From positions 15,854,310 through 15,918,309 of the forward strand of contig NC_092575.1 in the NCBI RefSeq assembly GCF_037975245.1: a stretch of 64,000 bases of DNA, read 5' to 3'. Below the pieces are notes generated by a model that saw nothing but the letters and a program-made list of their open reading frames with translations, did not search any database and was not told the origin of the DNA. Shown in pieces: positions 1 to 14,900 of the stretch (position 1 is its first letter; every line of letters starts with the position of its first letter). The position numbers and the translations under genes are program-made. The stretch is from Apostichopus japonicus (lineage: Eukaryota > Echinodermata > Holothuroidea > Aspidochirotida > Stichopodidae).

Positions 1-525
1 TAGGGCTGATTTTTTTTATAGTCTGGTGGTAACGTATAGGATCGTTTAAGGAAAGACCGGGTTCTATACTAAAATATTATGTGATGTTACTTTATGCCAC
101 CAAAATTGCTCCAGGAATGATAAAATTAGCTATAATAATTTTTGCTAAATGTAAGCGAACGAATCATAAAATTTGTGCGAGACAAAAGTTTCTGAGTTGA
201 GTCAAAGGTTAGTAGGATCAACCAATGGATTAAAACCACACAGATCTCTTTAATAGATAGAATATGTGAGATCCACTTGTGTGTTTTTGTGATGATCATG
301 AATATGGTTCATGCTGGTTTTCGAACTGGAGACCTAAAGCTTGTGGCATGGTCATTTTAACCCCAGGGAGCCTTCTACTCTCTTAAGCCAATTCAGGCTT
401 TAGGGAAGACTTCCTTTCACATTGTTATTTTTTTGTGATAAAACAAATAAATAAACAAAAAAATATATCACACCTAAACACATAGAATTTCACCTGATTT
501 CTTTATTATGGATATTTATTTACAG
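1..525 (+). other. Intron (3' part) before the first visible exon
   Basis: This is the end of an intron, with its acceptor AG at 524-525. It holds a short tRNA-like stretch in antisense around 310-358 (a B-box-like AGTTCGAA on the minus strand) and a copy of the hairpin/A-tail element at 364-463. No coding potential fits the gene's module order, so the VWD exons of unit 0 must lie further upstream. Confidence 0.7.
364..463 (+). mobile_element. Hairpin/A-tail interspersed element, copy 1
   Basis: The copy shows AGGGAGCCTTCTACTCTC, then TTAAGCC, a GAAGACTTCC arm and GATAAAACAAATAAATAAA. Three further copies lie at 22863-22984, 43190-43282 (minus) and 58219-58310. The arms near each end (GGGAGTCTTC and GAAGACTTCC) can pair. 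The A-rich tail suggests the 3' end of a retroposon. Family unnamed. Confidence 0.55.
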
Positions 526-2914
526 GCCAGCTCAGTGGCTGACTTTGGCAATAGTTGGGCTGTTCCTGGGGAGAACTGTGTACCTGATCCAGGCAATCCT
601 GACCAATGTACAGAAGGATCACAGGAGAGGCAAGCCGCAGAGGATGCCTGCAGTGAACTCATTGATGAGTATGGTGAGTAATAAAAGAAGAGGCTGGAGC
701 AGTGACTTGAGTAAGCGTGTTTCCAAATTAGTGTTTCCCAAACTTAGGAAAAACCCTGTTCACTCAAGCAAGACCAAATTTCAAGCATCTGAGTCACTCT
801 AGAAGATATACATATATATATAAAGGACTTACTATATCATGAAGACATGAGCATCGTATGAGTAAACACATAGTTTCATGGATAGGCTGGTGTGTGTCCA
901 GTATAAATGATATACATAGGCTACAGTATCACACACAGTAAGAATAATTGCTATGGTAACCACCCAGCCATGTCTTTACATAGTACAAAACCATTACCCT
1001 GTCACTGTGCTAGCTGATCAATGGATCAACCAATGGAGAAAGATCATGTGACAGTCAGTTGTTATCCATTTACCTTGGTATTTTTGTAAGAACCGCTAAT
1101 GGTAATGTACAGTATATGAAATGCTTATGTGGAAGTCACTCTCCTAAGCACAGTACAAAGGTAGTTTATTTCAGTACGATCAAATAGTGTGTGATGAAAA
1201 ATTTATTGAAACCTGAACATGATCACTACACTTTTCATATTTTAAAGGATCAAACAATAACACATTTTTCTGTTCATCTATTGTCTGTGAAATTATTCTT
1301 TGATTTGTGATTGTATCGCTAGGTTCTTTATCCGGTTGCCATGACTACGTCGACCCCGAACCCTATTACAACGCCTGCGTAAGCGACCTCTGCGAAAATC
1401 CTGACAGCGACGAGATACTTTGTAACAGCTTTGAAGAATACACTCGACTTTGCAGACAACTTAACGGCAGTCCAGGAGACTGGAGGGACGCAGTAACCGA
1501 ATGCCGTAAGTGACTTGGATGGAAATATGCCCAGCTTGTAGGGTCAACGCTAGTAGCAAGGGTAGAAAATATGCCTAGCTTGTAAGGTCAACGTTAGTAG
1601 CAAGGGTAGAAAATATGCCTAGCTTGTAAGGTCAACGCTAGTAGCAAGGGTAGAAAATATGCCTAGCTTGTAAGGTCAACGCTAGTAGCAAGGGTAGAAA
1701 ATATGCCTAGCTTGTAAGGTCAACGTTAGTAGCAAGGGTAGAAAATATTTCCTCATGTGAGATCATATTCCATGCATTACAAATTAGAGAGAGTTTTGAA
1801 CAAAGGAATTGCTGAAGAGAAAAACTAAATTTACAAGTTGTTTGCATATTTCTTTTTGTTTCTGAGATTAAAAAGATATAAGATGATTAAAATAACTGAC
1901 TGAAGCAGTTAACTATGGGAAGGAGTTTAGCCATGACAAACTGGATAGTCGATGATGTATAAAGAAATAATTGACAGAAATGAAGAGGGGACTGGGGCGG
2001 ATTGGCATATATACCTCCTTAGAGGGTCAACCAGTGTATACTTTACCAGTAGCAATTTATGTACCAGTCTGTAACTTATATGAGACTGTCTTGATAAGTT
2101 AGTCAATAGATGAGTTGGAATGAAAAGTCTTACTAGTTCTTTTAACCTTCACATAAGTAACCATATTCTGTCCTAATTTAGCAGCTTGTCAAGTAATAAA
2201 TCGATATTTTCGGTTTAACGATCGGTTAATGATGACGTTTCTCCCATCTTCATATCTTCGTCTAGCGTTCTTATGTCCCAGTAATCTGGATTACAGTTCC
2301 TGTGCTACGCCATGCCAAGCTAACTGCTTAGACAGAAGCCCCAACTGTACGAACCAACCGTGTGTGGAGGGATGCAGGTGTCCTGAAGGTACAGTCCTGG
2401 AGGGAGATACCTGCATTGCACCTACAGATTGTGGATGCCAACTTGCCGACGGACAGTACATTCCAGTAAGAAATGCTTCATTTTAGTACTTGGTTATTCT
2501 GAGCGTATGCAATCAACAACAAAAAATGTGAAAGAAAAATGAAATGCCAATATTCAAAATTTACCCCCAAAAAGCAATAAAGGCATTTGCTAATGAAGCA
2601 GGAAAATAAAAACAAAATCATATGGGCAGCAGGCATTTTGTAATAATTGCACTTGGAAATTTTTAATCAGGATAGTCACTTCATATCACATTGATACAGA
2701 CATCACAAAGCATTTAGCTGTTTTTCATTCTTTTTTTAGCCAAACACCCATTATTTGTCGGACGACTGCTCCATGGAGTGCAATTGCATCGGAGGAACAC
2801 TGAACTGTACCGGTTATTCTTGTCATGCTGACTCGGAGTGCATCATCAAAAATGGAGAGTTGGGTTGTTACTGTAAAGATGGATTCACTGGAGACGGTCA
2901 AACATGTTCACAAG
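526..2914 (+). CDS. Unit 0 (partial): C8, TIL, TILa exons
   Basis: Exons: C 526-673, D 1323-1505, E 2266-2465, F 2740-2914. Exon C reads VADFGNSW and joins D in phase 1. D carries the C8 core NACVSDLCENP. E is a TIL domain with all ten cysteines but is two codons shorter than most and diverged at its start (FLCPSNLDYSSC). F ends CYCKDGFTGDGQTC. The VWD half of this unit lies upstream of the window. It fits none of the three subtypes closely, so it may come from the less homogenised N-terminal side of the array. Introns: 674-1322 (649 nt, nothing recognised), 1506-2265 (44-bp minisatellite), 2466-2739. The first codon of E is split from D (C|CG, Pro). Confidence 0.92.
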
Positions 2915-5900
2915 GTATAAAAAAAAACTAACTTGAAGACTATTATTGACATACTCTATTAAGTGAAAGTGTTTCTTCAAAACCCATTTCTTTATTTGAT
3001 ATATACTTCTTTGGTGATATGGACCATTTCAAGTTATTGTACATTATTTTCCTTTTGAAAGGTTTATAAATCTGATGTTTTGTATCAAAAAGTAGTTTGT
3101 TTTCAATATTTTAGTTTGTATTGTTATTCACTCTTCTCAATTGTTAGTTTCAATGATACAAATTTGGGTGGTTTAGAGCCAGTATTGTGAACCGAAAAAC
3201 ACGTCATTGATTCGTAAATATTTCCATTTGCGCCTTTTGAATCAAATAGTTGGCAAGATGGATGAAAAAGTATAAACTATTGTGTTTTCCAGAAACTTGG
3301 GTCGTAAGGTTTGCTCTATAGTGAAAGCAACACCAACTTTTATAACCTTTACAATTTTAATTCTCTTTTTTAAATATAATTATCATTTTTAATCTACAAT
3401 TGTTTGTTACTCTTTGTCGAAATGTGGCTTACTGTGAATTACTCCGTTCCTTCTGACAGCTCCTGGTACCTGTATCGTCTGGGGTGATCCTCATTATGTG
3501 ACCTTTGACCAGACCAATTACGACTTCCAGGGAGATTGCGAGTACAAACTCATCGAGGTCTGCGACAACTCCACTGGCCTGCAGGACTTCAATCTGATAG
3601 CTAACAACAGACGCAACAATCCCTCGGATAGCGTGTCCTACCTTAGGGAGCTCCGATTGATGTATAACGGAATGACCTTTGACCTGATAACAGGAGGTCA
3701 GGTCAGAGTTGAAGATGTCACAGTGACACTGCCGTACATCACAACAGATGTCGTCATTACATGGAACAACCCTTACATTGTGAGTCAATACAACTGTATT
3801 TGAATGTTGAATGGGTTGTGGTATACCCTACATTTCATGTGAGCATGAAACATGTCAGCTTTTGTGTAAAAATCATTCTTTAGATGTTTGCCCTGCAAAA
3901 GCTAATTAATATGAAGAAAGCAAGGGACCAAAATGGAATTTATATCTTGGTGGTGTTTATTTTGCCAATAATTCTGAATTTGTGGAGAAATAGTTGCTGT
4001 TCAGACAAACGACATCCAAAACGGAAGACCTGGTTGTCCGAGGGTCAACCAGAAACAAAAAATATTAAAAAAAGTTTGCGAACCATTATTGTGTATTTCA
4101 TCGATATTGCAGTGCATTTACAAGCTATCAATGACATTTCTCATTTTCTCTTATTCATCCGTAGGTTTTAACAACCAGCTTTGGTTTGGTTGTGGTCTTT
4201 GACCGGAACACCGACATCACCGTGGAGCTGAGTAATGAATACCGTGGTGCTGTATGTGGACTGTGTGGAAACTATGACAGCAATAGGGATAACGAGTTCT
4301 ACTACCCTGATGGTAGAGAGGTTGGTATTTCCCCCATATTCTTATTTGTAGAGGAATTGATTACATGAAATTTAGTTTCAGGTTTTCCACACTTGTGGAA
4401 ATGTGCGATGACGAAGGTTGAAAACTGGCAAATCTGTGTCAATGTATGTCAAAATCACACATTTTTCACACAAAATCTAGGGAGGGTTAGCTCAGTGGTT
4501 AATGCCGGTGCCTTTCAATCATACGGTCCCAAGTTCGAGTCACTCCAAGATTAATGCATGTCGTCCAGTTACAGAGTTGTTGACAATTGACAATTCATAA
4601 TCATGGATGTTAAATATTAATCTAAGAGACTGACTTCGGTCAGCTTGCGGCTTTGATCAGCCTAAGATGGCTTCTTCGGGAGTTCCTGCTTGCAGGAGGA
4701 TCTAAAATACATACATACATACAAAACCCTTGCATGTCCAGGGATAATCACAGGTTTCTGCACACATGGATTTGGAACCTGTGACACAGGTTATTTTGTA
4801 AGCCAATCGAGGGTTAAACTATATGCTCTTACATTATCTCACATCTGCAGGCATCTTCAGAGGCTGACTTTGGCAACAGCTGGTTCTGGGCCGGCGATGA
4901 TTGTACTGAAGACCCCGGCACGGTACCGTGTGTAGTAGGATCCGACGAATACAACACAGCTGTAACGTACTGCTCGTACCTACTGAGTAGTAGCGGTAAG
5001 TTTATAAGCCTCTGCTGTTGGTGAGCGGCCATTTTATAGTTGTCTTTTACAGATTCAAATCAGTTTGGTGGCATTTGTGTTGTCATCTTAAGTAACAAAA
5101 ATTCAGTATAGATGTGTTTCATGTCACTAACCAGTGGTCTCTACTTGTTAATAACGAACATATGAAGAGAATAAAGTTTTCCGACCAATGAATGTAGCAA
5201 GAAACTTGCTGAATCTATGCTGGCTTCTTCATCCTAGCCATAGCAGTCAGTTTACAGGTAGTGTCCACTATGGACTTACTTTGAGGTTACAAAGAAACAA
5301 TTAATGATTCAAAAGAACTTAAAGACAAATGAAGACTACGGTAAACAACATGTCCTCATGATTACTGTTTTTAGGGGACACTGATTCTTTCAAACAATCA
5401 TAATGCAAAGTCTTTTTTTTTCTTCAAATTAACTGATATATCTATTTATTTATATATTTTTTGTCAGGTGAATTTGAATCCTGCCATGACTTTGTAGACC
5501 CTCAACTGTTCTACGATGCATGTGTGTATGACTTGTGTGCAACCTTACCAGATGAAGATCCCATCTGCAGTAGTTTCTCAAGTTATGCCATTGCTTGCAG
5601 AGATGCTGGTGGGATGCCTGGTCCATGGAAACAGGATGTCTCCCAGTGTGGTAAGAAAAAGGACATTATACACTTTGAATCAAATTTGATAATAGGACTA
5701 AAAAAAAGCAATATTGATATATATATATTTGAATTTTGTATTGCTAATTGTTTTGTTGTTAAACAGTGTTTCTAAGAAAAGTTTAATAGGTCTAAGAAAA
5801 TCTTCATTGTTTTCTACAAAATTTTGATATTTATGACCAGATTGAATTGAAATGCATCATTGCTGGTTTGATTTATTTTAGCTCTAACCTGCCCTCCTGG

Positions 5901-8900
5901 TCTGGTCTATGACACGTGTGGCCCAGGCTGCCCTGCAACTTGTGTTGAACCTAGTGGGTCAAGTTCCTGCCCCATCGATGACTGCCAGGAAACCTGTCGA
6001 TGTCCAGATGGTCAAGTCTTAGATGGAACAAGCTGCGTGACTCTTGACCAGTGCGGATGTCAGCTTCCAAATGGACAATATCTACCGGTCAGTTTCCAGG
6101 TTGTTTAGTTTTAGCTTAGCTTAGTTCGATTGAGTTTTGTGTTTCCCAACGGTTAGGTAGCTCATTTGGACCTATCCATGTGCTGATCATTGATAACCAC
6201 TGGCTTCTTTAAAAACCACCTCTTTTACATGTTAGCTTGATCTCATCTTAAACTTCAGTTTCTGCTCTTACATAAAGATTGTAACTGTAAGTGTGTGAAC
6301 AAATCTCTGAAAAATGCCAATAATAAAATGTTGTGATGAAATGTTAGGTCATAAAAGACACAGCCTGAGTTATTTGAGATTCAAAACTTCATATTTTTAG
6401 TTTTTGTTGACTTTATTCACAGAATTTCTTGGTCCAATGAACCTCTGTGTTTGTAATGGAATGGATTTTCCATCATTGAATGAATATTATTTAACATGAA
6501 AGAGTTTGATCTGAGTGTAGCCACAAGTGCATCAGTCTGTCTATGTTGCATGTGCAAATGTTCAAAGTAATGTTTATCACAATATCATAAACTGCAACTA
6601 GCATAATAAATTAAATAATTCATTTTCTTTTTATCCTCTTAAAACAGCGAGGAAATGTCTACATTTCACCAGATTGTACAGAACAGTGTACATGTTCAGA
6701 CGGTAACACTGTGTGTGTTGATTTGGAATGTGGAGAAGATGCTTTCTGTGGTATAAAGAGTGGTGTAAGGAATTGCTACTGTAACGATGGCTTCACAGGA
6801 GATGGACGTACCTGCACCTCAGGTATTATAATGTTGTAAATAGTTTTGGATATATGACAGCCAGTTTAGTGAGTGAAGGGAGGTGGAGAGGGGAGGAGAG
6901 GGAGGGGAGTGGGAGAGGGAAGAGGGAAGAGGAAAGGAAGAGGGTGGGGGAGAGGTGGAGGGAACAATGATGAGTAAAATAACAATGCTGGAGGCCAGAT
7001 TTGAGTTTGCACATAGAGTACTATATTATGTAAGCAATTGAAATTTCACCCTCAGGGGCAAAAACTAAGCTTAGATGGCAACATGGTTTTATGCTTCATA
7101 GTGTTCATGGTGTTATGTGTTTTAAGGGTAAAGAGGGAAGTGCTTATTTTGTTCTGTTTTCTTTATTCATTACAGCTCCAGGATTCTGCTACATTTGGGG
7201 AGATCCCCATTACATCACCTTTGACAATGTTGCTTATGACTTCCAGGGAGGATGCGAGTACACCGTGGTGAAAGATTGCGGGGAAGAGACCTTCCACCTC
7301 GTGGCCAAACACGACAAAGAGAAACACAACAAACAAAGCACAAAGATGAAGGAATTGAAGTTTTACTACTCTGGCAAAGAGTACAAACTTAAGGATGCCA
7401 AGAAAGTGTACATCGACGGACACAGCGTTAAACTGCCGTATAACGGTCCCGAGGGTGTTTACGTGGACAAGCTTCAGTCAAGATTGGTAAATAACTTCAC
7501 AATCAAACCATGTCATATTGAGCTCGGTCATGTCATAGTTGGTATAATTATTTACAGCAGAAAGATCAGAACCCGGCAGAACCCGGCAAAATAATGTTTC
7601 ATACAGTACTTCATTGTGGATGTTGAAAATGCATTAAGCTAGAAAAATGAAAGAAAACAAATCTTTTAGCAATATGTCTGAATTTCTTTGTACTTGTATT
7701 TGATTTTTTTAATGAACCGTTCATTGCAATTTTAATAGGTAGCTAGCAATATCAGTCAACACTTTGATACCATCCCTTAAAGACTTCTGACAGCAATTTG
7801 TAGTACTTTATCAAAGTTGTCAGCAATGATTTCTTGTGTCGATAAAACTGTTTGGACATCTAACAAAGAGACAGAAGGGAAAAGAAGAGGTGTGGGGTTG
7901 GGGGTGGGGGGTGGGGAGGGGTACAATATTGTAATTTAGCATGGTGGTTTTTGTTTGAAGGTGATCTCCTTTGTCTGTCCTTGACTTTGATGCAAGATAG
8001 TTAACAGTACTTTGATTATTCCAATTTTTAACCTATAGACTATTTTGCTTCACAGATTTGGTCATTTCTGTCACACATATTGTAGTCTCTCGAATTGTTT
8101 CAGTGGTACCTGTCAATAGTTGCTTGTCTTTTGTCCAATTTTTTAGGTCGTTTCTTCTTCTATAATATAGACGTTACATCTAACAAAGAGGCAGAAGGGT
8201 AAAGAAGGGGTGTGGGGTAGGGTACAGTATTGCAATTTAGAATGTTGGTTTTTGTTTGAAGGTGATCTCCTTTGTCTTGTCTTTGACTTTGATGGAAGAT
8301 AGTTAACTGTACTTTGATAATTCCACATTTCCCATTAGATTGTTCACTTTTATTTAACAGATTCTATCAACCGACTGGGGTTTCTACGTCAATTATGATA
8401 AAAACAAAGACACCACCGTCAGCATCCCAGTCAGTTACAGAAACAAGACCTGTGGACTCTGTGGAAACTTTGACGGAGAAGCGGAGAATGAATTGAGGAT
8501 GTCTGATAATTCTGTGGTAAAAATTATTTGAACTACCATTTTATTTTATTACGTATCTGTTGATGAAGCTAATTGTGAAGATCTGTACATCAGTGACTTT
8601 CACTCAAAGTACCCCCTCAGTTTTACCAGTTCTTCAACACTACCTCCATAATATGTTAGCAGACTATAAAATGTTCACATATATATATATGTTCATATTC
8701 AACATTAATAGATGTATGAAATCTCACTCCCTGAAATTCTTATCCCGTCTAATGTGTTCTCTTCTTGAAGGAGGGGAACGGTGGGGTGCAACAGTGGGGT
8801 GCAACAGGGTGCAACGGTGGGGTGCAACAGGAATGGGTGGCTTGTACTAGTATAGTAACGCCGTGACACTAATAGGATTAGTTTAGTGTGAATATTTGAT

Positions 8901-11900
8901 TATTGTTATCTCAGGTTTCTTTTCTCTCTGTTTTAATGATAAACATGATTACTTGGTAACAGTACTGTAAACATGCAATTTTTGCCTCTTCTTTTGTAGA
9001 CTACCATCGTAGCTGACTTTGGTAACAGCTGGACAGTGGGCGGTGGCAAGGACTGTGAACCTGACCCTGGCACCGGTGATGAATGTGACAAACACGATGA
9101 AAAGGAAGCAGAAAAACTCTGTAAAGTCATCAAAGAGACACATGGTAAGAAGGAAACCATTTTAAGTTAGCGTCTGTCAGATTATTATTAAAGTTTCAAG
9201 ACAATTGTTGTGACATTTATTTCTCAACAATATTTTGTAGTGCACACTGCTGACAAACTCTCATTACACATGCACCTGTTGGGTTTTACAAAAAGAAATG
9301 AAAGATGATACCAATCATCAACAGCTAAGATTGAGATTGAGAGATCATGAGGAAAAAGAGTAAAGATGAATGTGTGTGTTTGTTGAAAGGTCAAAGTATG
9401 AAATGTTTGTTTTAGATGAAGGTCTGTGCAAACATCCCTCAAGAATGGACTTTATTATATCTCAATCTTTCCATTGTTTGTTTACTCATCTCCACAGGTC
9501 CTTTCTCAGATTGTCATGACTACATTGATCCCAAGGTATACTACGATGCCTGCGTACAGGACGTCTGCACAGACCAGGATTTATACTGCGATCATCTTGC
9601 TCAGTACGCCAGTCGTTGTCGGGACCTCGGAGGGGACCCAGGAGACTGGAGAAATGATGTACCTGCCTGTGGTGGGTACTCATACTTGTTTAATGACTTG
9701 TACCACTGTGTGTACATAAGCCATCCATTGCAATAGCTTGCTGCCAATTGTGTAGGAAGCTAGATGTTCCATGTGTTTGCCATATCTGCAGGCCTGATAA
9801 GAGTGGGATAAGGGGGGCTGGGGGCAGTGCAATCCCAGGGCCCTGGATCAATTATGAGTCCTAGGGAAAAAAAATGTTGTTATAGTATATCCTCATTTTT
9901 ATGTATTAATTAAAGTAACATGAAATGTAATAAAAGAGAGCTGGATGAGTTTGTCCCTTATGGCATGACCTGGCTCTGTATACATATGGGTAAGCTCTGG
10001 TACCCCGATAACCAGATTATTGAGGATTTATTTGATATATAACGATAACCTCTGGTCCCAAGAAAACCAGATTACCGAGGTTTTATTTTGATTTATAACC
10101 GTAACCATTTTCTTCTCTTTTAGCTGTGACTTGTCCAGATGGTCTGATATATGATGCCTGTGACACAGCATGTCCAGCCACCTGTACAAACCCTAATGCT
10201 CCCAGTGAATGTACCATAACCACCTGCATAGAAACATGCCGATGTCCCGAAGGTCAACTCTGGGACACGGACAGATGTGTCGATGCATTCCAGTGTGGTT
10301 GTACACTGGACAATGGTCAATACTTACAGGTCAGCTATGGGCATTTTTTATCCAAAAATTGCATTTGCAAAAGTAAAACAGGGACACTTGGGTAAACTAT
10401 ATCTTCATAAGCTGAATTTCAAACCCAAGTTCAGTTCCAGTGGTTTCAGTTTTCTTCAAAGAAATGAGGCACCAACTAGGACTTAGATAAACTAGGGTGG
10501 GGGAGGGGGTGGGGATGAGTGAGTGTGTTACATAGAAAATAGGATAGTAACAATGCCAAAGAGAAGTATTAATTAATGTGGTTGCTGTGAATTCAAAGGA
10601 TTTTTATTAAAAAATTAACAGAATAAATTATGTTTCAGAATCACTACTGACATAATTATGTTGGAGCAGAGGCATAATGAGGCAATGGCTATTACTAAGT
10701 GTGTAATTTCCACTGAACAGAAATGTATATAATATGTATGCAACCTCATCAATCCATCACCATTATTTCACTGTTAATGCAGCCATTAGAAAGGAAGTTT
10801 TGTCATCATCTCGGAACGTACAGACTTGTTTTGCAGAGTCGTTGAATACTAGATGAGAGAGATGTTTGCTCTCGATGGGGGTTGAACCAAGTATCTAATG
10901 TTTGATATCAAGCCATGCTTTCTAACCTATGGGTTACCAACTTGGATTTTACATTCAGGTGCAAGCTGGGCAGCAGAAAATTTTTTATACAAAAAATCTG
11001 ATTAGTTAACAAAGGCCTACTATTGAATCTGACAGTGAAATGCTTCATTGTAACAGAGGGAAATTCTTGTATCAATATTAAACAAACACCATGGTGTAAA
11101 TATCGGGTGATTTGTGGATTTTAGCAGTTTGATTGGTTGGGACTAGTCCTGCAAAATGTCACAACATGGATCACCAAGGAGAAAAGTATGGGAGTAAACA
11201 GAAGTCTAGGGACACTCTAGAATCTGATGTAACATCATGGTAACTTACCTACATGTTCTTCCTTGTTAATGTATTTTATGACTCTATATAAATTTGATAT
11301 ATATACTGGAATGAATAAAGGAATCAACGAAAATATGACACGTTTTGATCTTTTTCTTGCAGTCTGGCGGTACATACTTGAATGATGACTGCACTCAGTA
11401 CTGTGAATGTACTAACGGGAACCTGGATTGTTTCCTCTTTGAGTGTGGAGACAACGAAGAGTGCGGCTTACGTGATGGAGATGTTGGGTGCTACTGTGAG
11501 GAAGGCTACAGGCAGACTGATACAGGATGTAAACAAGGTATTAATTTCAACTTTGAGTTTGGTTTTAGCTAGATTTTCTCAGCTAGCAATGTCAAGGAGG
11601 ACTATGCATTCAAAGATTTGTATATTTAAGGTATGAAAAATCATTTAATCTTGTCATTTGGGTCTAGACTTTAACAATACCGGTCCTAGGAATTCACATT
11701 AACAATGTTTGAATTAAAGTTATGAAAGTGAAAAGACAAGGTTTTTAAGGACTGCGAATAGTTAATTACAGTAAGGATTTCAAACACAGGATCATTCAAA
11801 GGTTTAGGACAAGCTTAACTCTATGAGGTTAACCTATTAATAAAACACAAATATCATAAATATCACATTTTTCTTGATACTTCACACAGCTCCAGGCATA

Positions 11901-14900
11901 TGCATCATATGGGGAGATCCCCATTATGTCACCTTTGACGATGTCAGTTACAACTTCCAAGGAGACTGTGAGTACACCCTTGTCAGGGACTGTGCACCTG
12001 GCACTACCCCTGAGTTCCATCTCATCTCCGACAACTTCAAATACAACCCATCTGACTCTGTCTCGTACCTCAGAGAGGTCCGGTTGGAGTACAATGGTAC
12101 CAACTACGAACTGATGTCTGGTGGTGAAGTACGGATTAATGGGGTAACGGTAACACCCCCTTACTTTGACCTGAAGGTGTTCATATTCTACAGTGGTGCA
12201 GATGTGGTAAGTTCAGTAGTCATTTGTTAACCTCTCACATTTATCTGTATCATCTTCAAATGTTTGCTTGGTGCTGAAAATTGCTGCAAGAGTTTTCAAG
12301 AAAATGTTTTTGCTGAAGGTTCTGATGGTACACAATATGTTAGACATTGAGGGGAATGATAGCAGACGGTGAAATATTTTCATGATGTTTTTATATCAAG
12401 TTGACTGTCTGTGGTATACTGATATTTTGATCCTATGAACTGTTTGATCAAGTTTGCTCTTTCCATCCTGTTTTTGTGGAATTTTTCTTGTTACCATTAA
12501 TCAGCATTTCTAATCCTCAGTGAATTTTTCAACCGTATCATACATGATTATTTCAAATATTCACATTTTAAAACTAGGTCATGGAAACTGACTTTGGACT
12601 CTTGGTGGTGTACAACCTCGCTTACGATGTTAGAATCGAGCTGCCCACTGAATACAGAAACAAAACCTGTGGTCTATGCGGCAACTTTGATGAGGACAGA
12701 AATAATGAGTTCATCCTACCCGATGGTGTAGTGGTAATTAAAGAAAACCCAAATTAATTAATTATTTAATTAATTAATTAAATTAAACCAAGATTTGAAC
12801 TTATTACCTTCAGTTGATAACTAATGAAACATTATCAGGATATTGCGCACTTTGAAAGTGATATTATGTTACAATTGGTACTTACTATTTTATTCAGATA
12901 AAGTGATGAAAGGTGTCCAAAGAATTATTTTATATTCATTCACATCGAACCACAAAGTTTCATTTTACTTCCAATATCAATATTCCCAGTACAGTTTACT
13001 GGTTTTCTCCTCTGTTGTAACTGCTATTATCATCACCCCATAAAAACTTGGCTAAGAGTTATTTAATACTCTATTTGTCCTATTTGAGAACTCTCTCATA
13101 TTGTGACAATAACTGTAGTCCTGAACTTCATTTGAGAAATTAATATCAGAGAGGGTTGGTACCAGCCCTCTTTGACAAAAAAAAAAAAAAAAACTTTTAA
13201 GGTAACCTAGCTAGGTGCAAAACACTGTTAATTTCTTTGAGCTATATGGAGGGGATGCCTCACAGTATAAAGTTAGAATTGGTCTCATTGATGATAAGAC
13301 TAACCCCTAAAGTTTACTTGAGAAACTTAAGGTGAGAGAAGGATGGCATATTCTCTTTGGTAAAAAAGAAACAAGTTTTAGGTCACCTAGGTTCAAAGCA
13401 GTGTAAATTTCTTTGAGTGATGAGGCATGGACCCCACAGCACATTGTGGGAATTGCATTTCATGTTCATAGAGGACATTAAGAAAACATGCATACAAAAA
13501 AAATGTGTTCACCAAAAATGTTACCGTGAAGTAAATTAATGATGTCAACCATTTTCAGGCTTCTTCAGGAGAAGACTTTGGCAACAATTGGGAGACAGGA
13601 ACAAGGGAGTGCGTTGAAGACCCTGGACCGATTGATCCTTGCGACTTGGACTCACCAACTTTCACTCTGGCTGAGAACCTCTGCTATTATCTCATCGATG
13701 AATACGGTAAATTTATTGGAATATGTATTTTTTGGGATCTTGGCAATTTTTTAAGTATTCCAGTGAAACCAGTTTATGAAATTTATCACTGTTGCCCGTA
13801 ATTCATTGCTATGTATAGAATACCACTAAAACGAAATTAAAGCTGCATGTAGTGATGGTAATGATGAAACGGACAGAAGTGCACATAAAATCTATAGATT
13901 GTTACAAATTCAGGTACAAATATTCATCTCCCTGCCTTTTGTGCTGTCTAGGTTTTCCTCTATTCTTTGTTCTGTGGTTCCCTTTCTGTTGTCCGTCCAT
14001 CTGTCTAGTTTAAATTTGTAGGCTGTTTGTTTTTAAAGATCGCCTATGAAGAAGATTCTGCTACTAGAATCTCTCCCTTTTATATCTGTACCTACACACT
14101 CTTGTTCATGAGATGAGCAGGTTTCTTTCATAGATGTAAATATATTGTTTTATTCATTTCAGGTCCATTTGCACTCTGCCATGACTTTGTTGATCCTGCT
14201 ACTTACTACGATGCTTGTCTCTACGACCTCTGTGCCACACTTCCTGAAGAGGACCAGCTTTGTGACAGCCTGATGGCTTACGTACAGGTCTGCAGAGAGG
14301 CCGGGGTCGATCTGGGGATTTGGAGGGATGATGTTGCAGAATGTCGTAAGTAGAACATTGGAGTAAATTGTTATGATCCTCCTTAACAGTAAACTGATCT
14401 TCTGGTGACTGAAGCTTACTGCTTAGCAAAGTCGCTGAAAACTTTCTCCATCTTGGAATATTTTTATCTTTAACATTAGCAGTGCATTGCCTGCCATTAG
14501 AATATCATTTAAATATTCAGTATTTTGTATTTCAAACATCTGTTGATTGTCAGATTCACAAAAACAATTTACAGTGTTAACAAGAACAATTTGAACCTGT
14601 ATGTGACACAAACATGAAATACAACAGAAAGTAAAACTTATAAACTCGTAAATATTCAAAGGAAAAACTGGTTTATTATTTGAAAGTTCTTGGCAGCAAT
14701 CCCATGTCCAAGTGGCACAGTATATGACTTATGACGATCATCTTTCCTCGCAATATGTGATATTTTGAAACTTTTACAGCAATCACTTGTCCCAGCGGTA
14801 CTGTTTATGATTCCTGTGGACCTGCCTGCCCTGCTACCTGTGTGGACCGTGACGGTCCCAGTGAATGTCCCATCGGCCACTGTAAGGAGACCTGTAGGTG

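Noticed and set aside
1517-1749. Regular 44-bp repeats as a CRISPR array
   Set aside because: The repeats abut with no unique spacers and lie in a eukaryotic intron; this is a minisatellite.
3429-3788. Minus-strand open frames opposite exons A, D and E (for example 3429-3788, 25308-25601, 30826-31155) as antisense genes
   Set aside because: They recur opposite the same exon types in many units and are mirror images of the conserved + strand coding sequence, with no start context or partner exons.
4481-4560. Functional tRNA gene
   Set aside because: A- and B-box-like words are present, but no cloverleaf with paired acceptor stem follows, and a second copy with the same non-tRNA body shows it is a SINE.
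10870-10930. Antisense tRNA-like B box (GGTTCAACCCC on the minus strand)
   Set aside because: A single weak box without a body or second copy is not enough for a SINE call. The same applies to similar words near 310-358 and 59045-59110.
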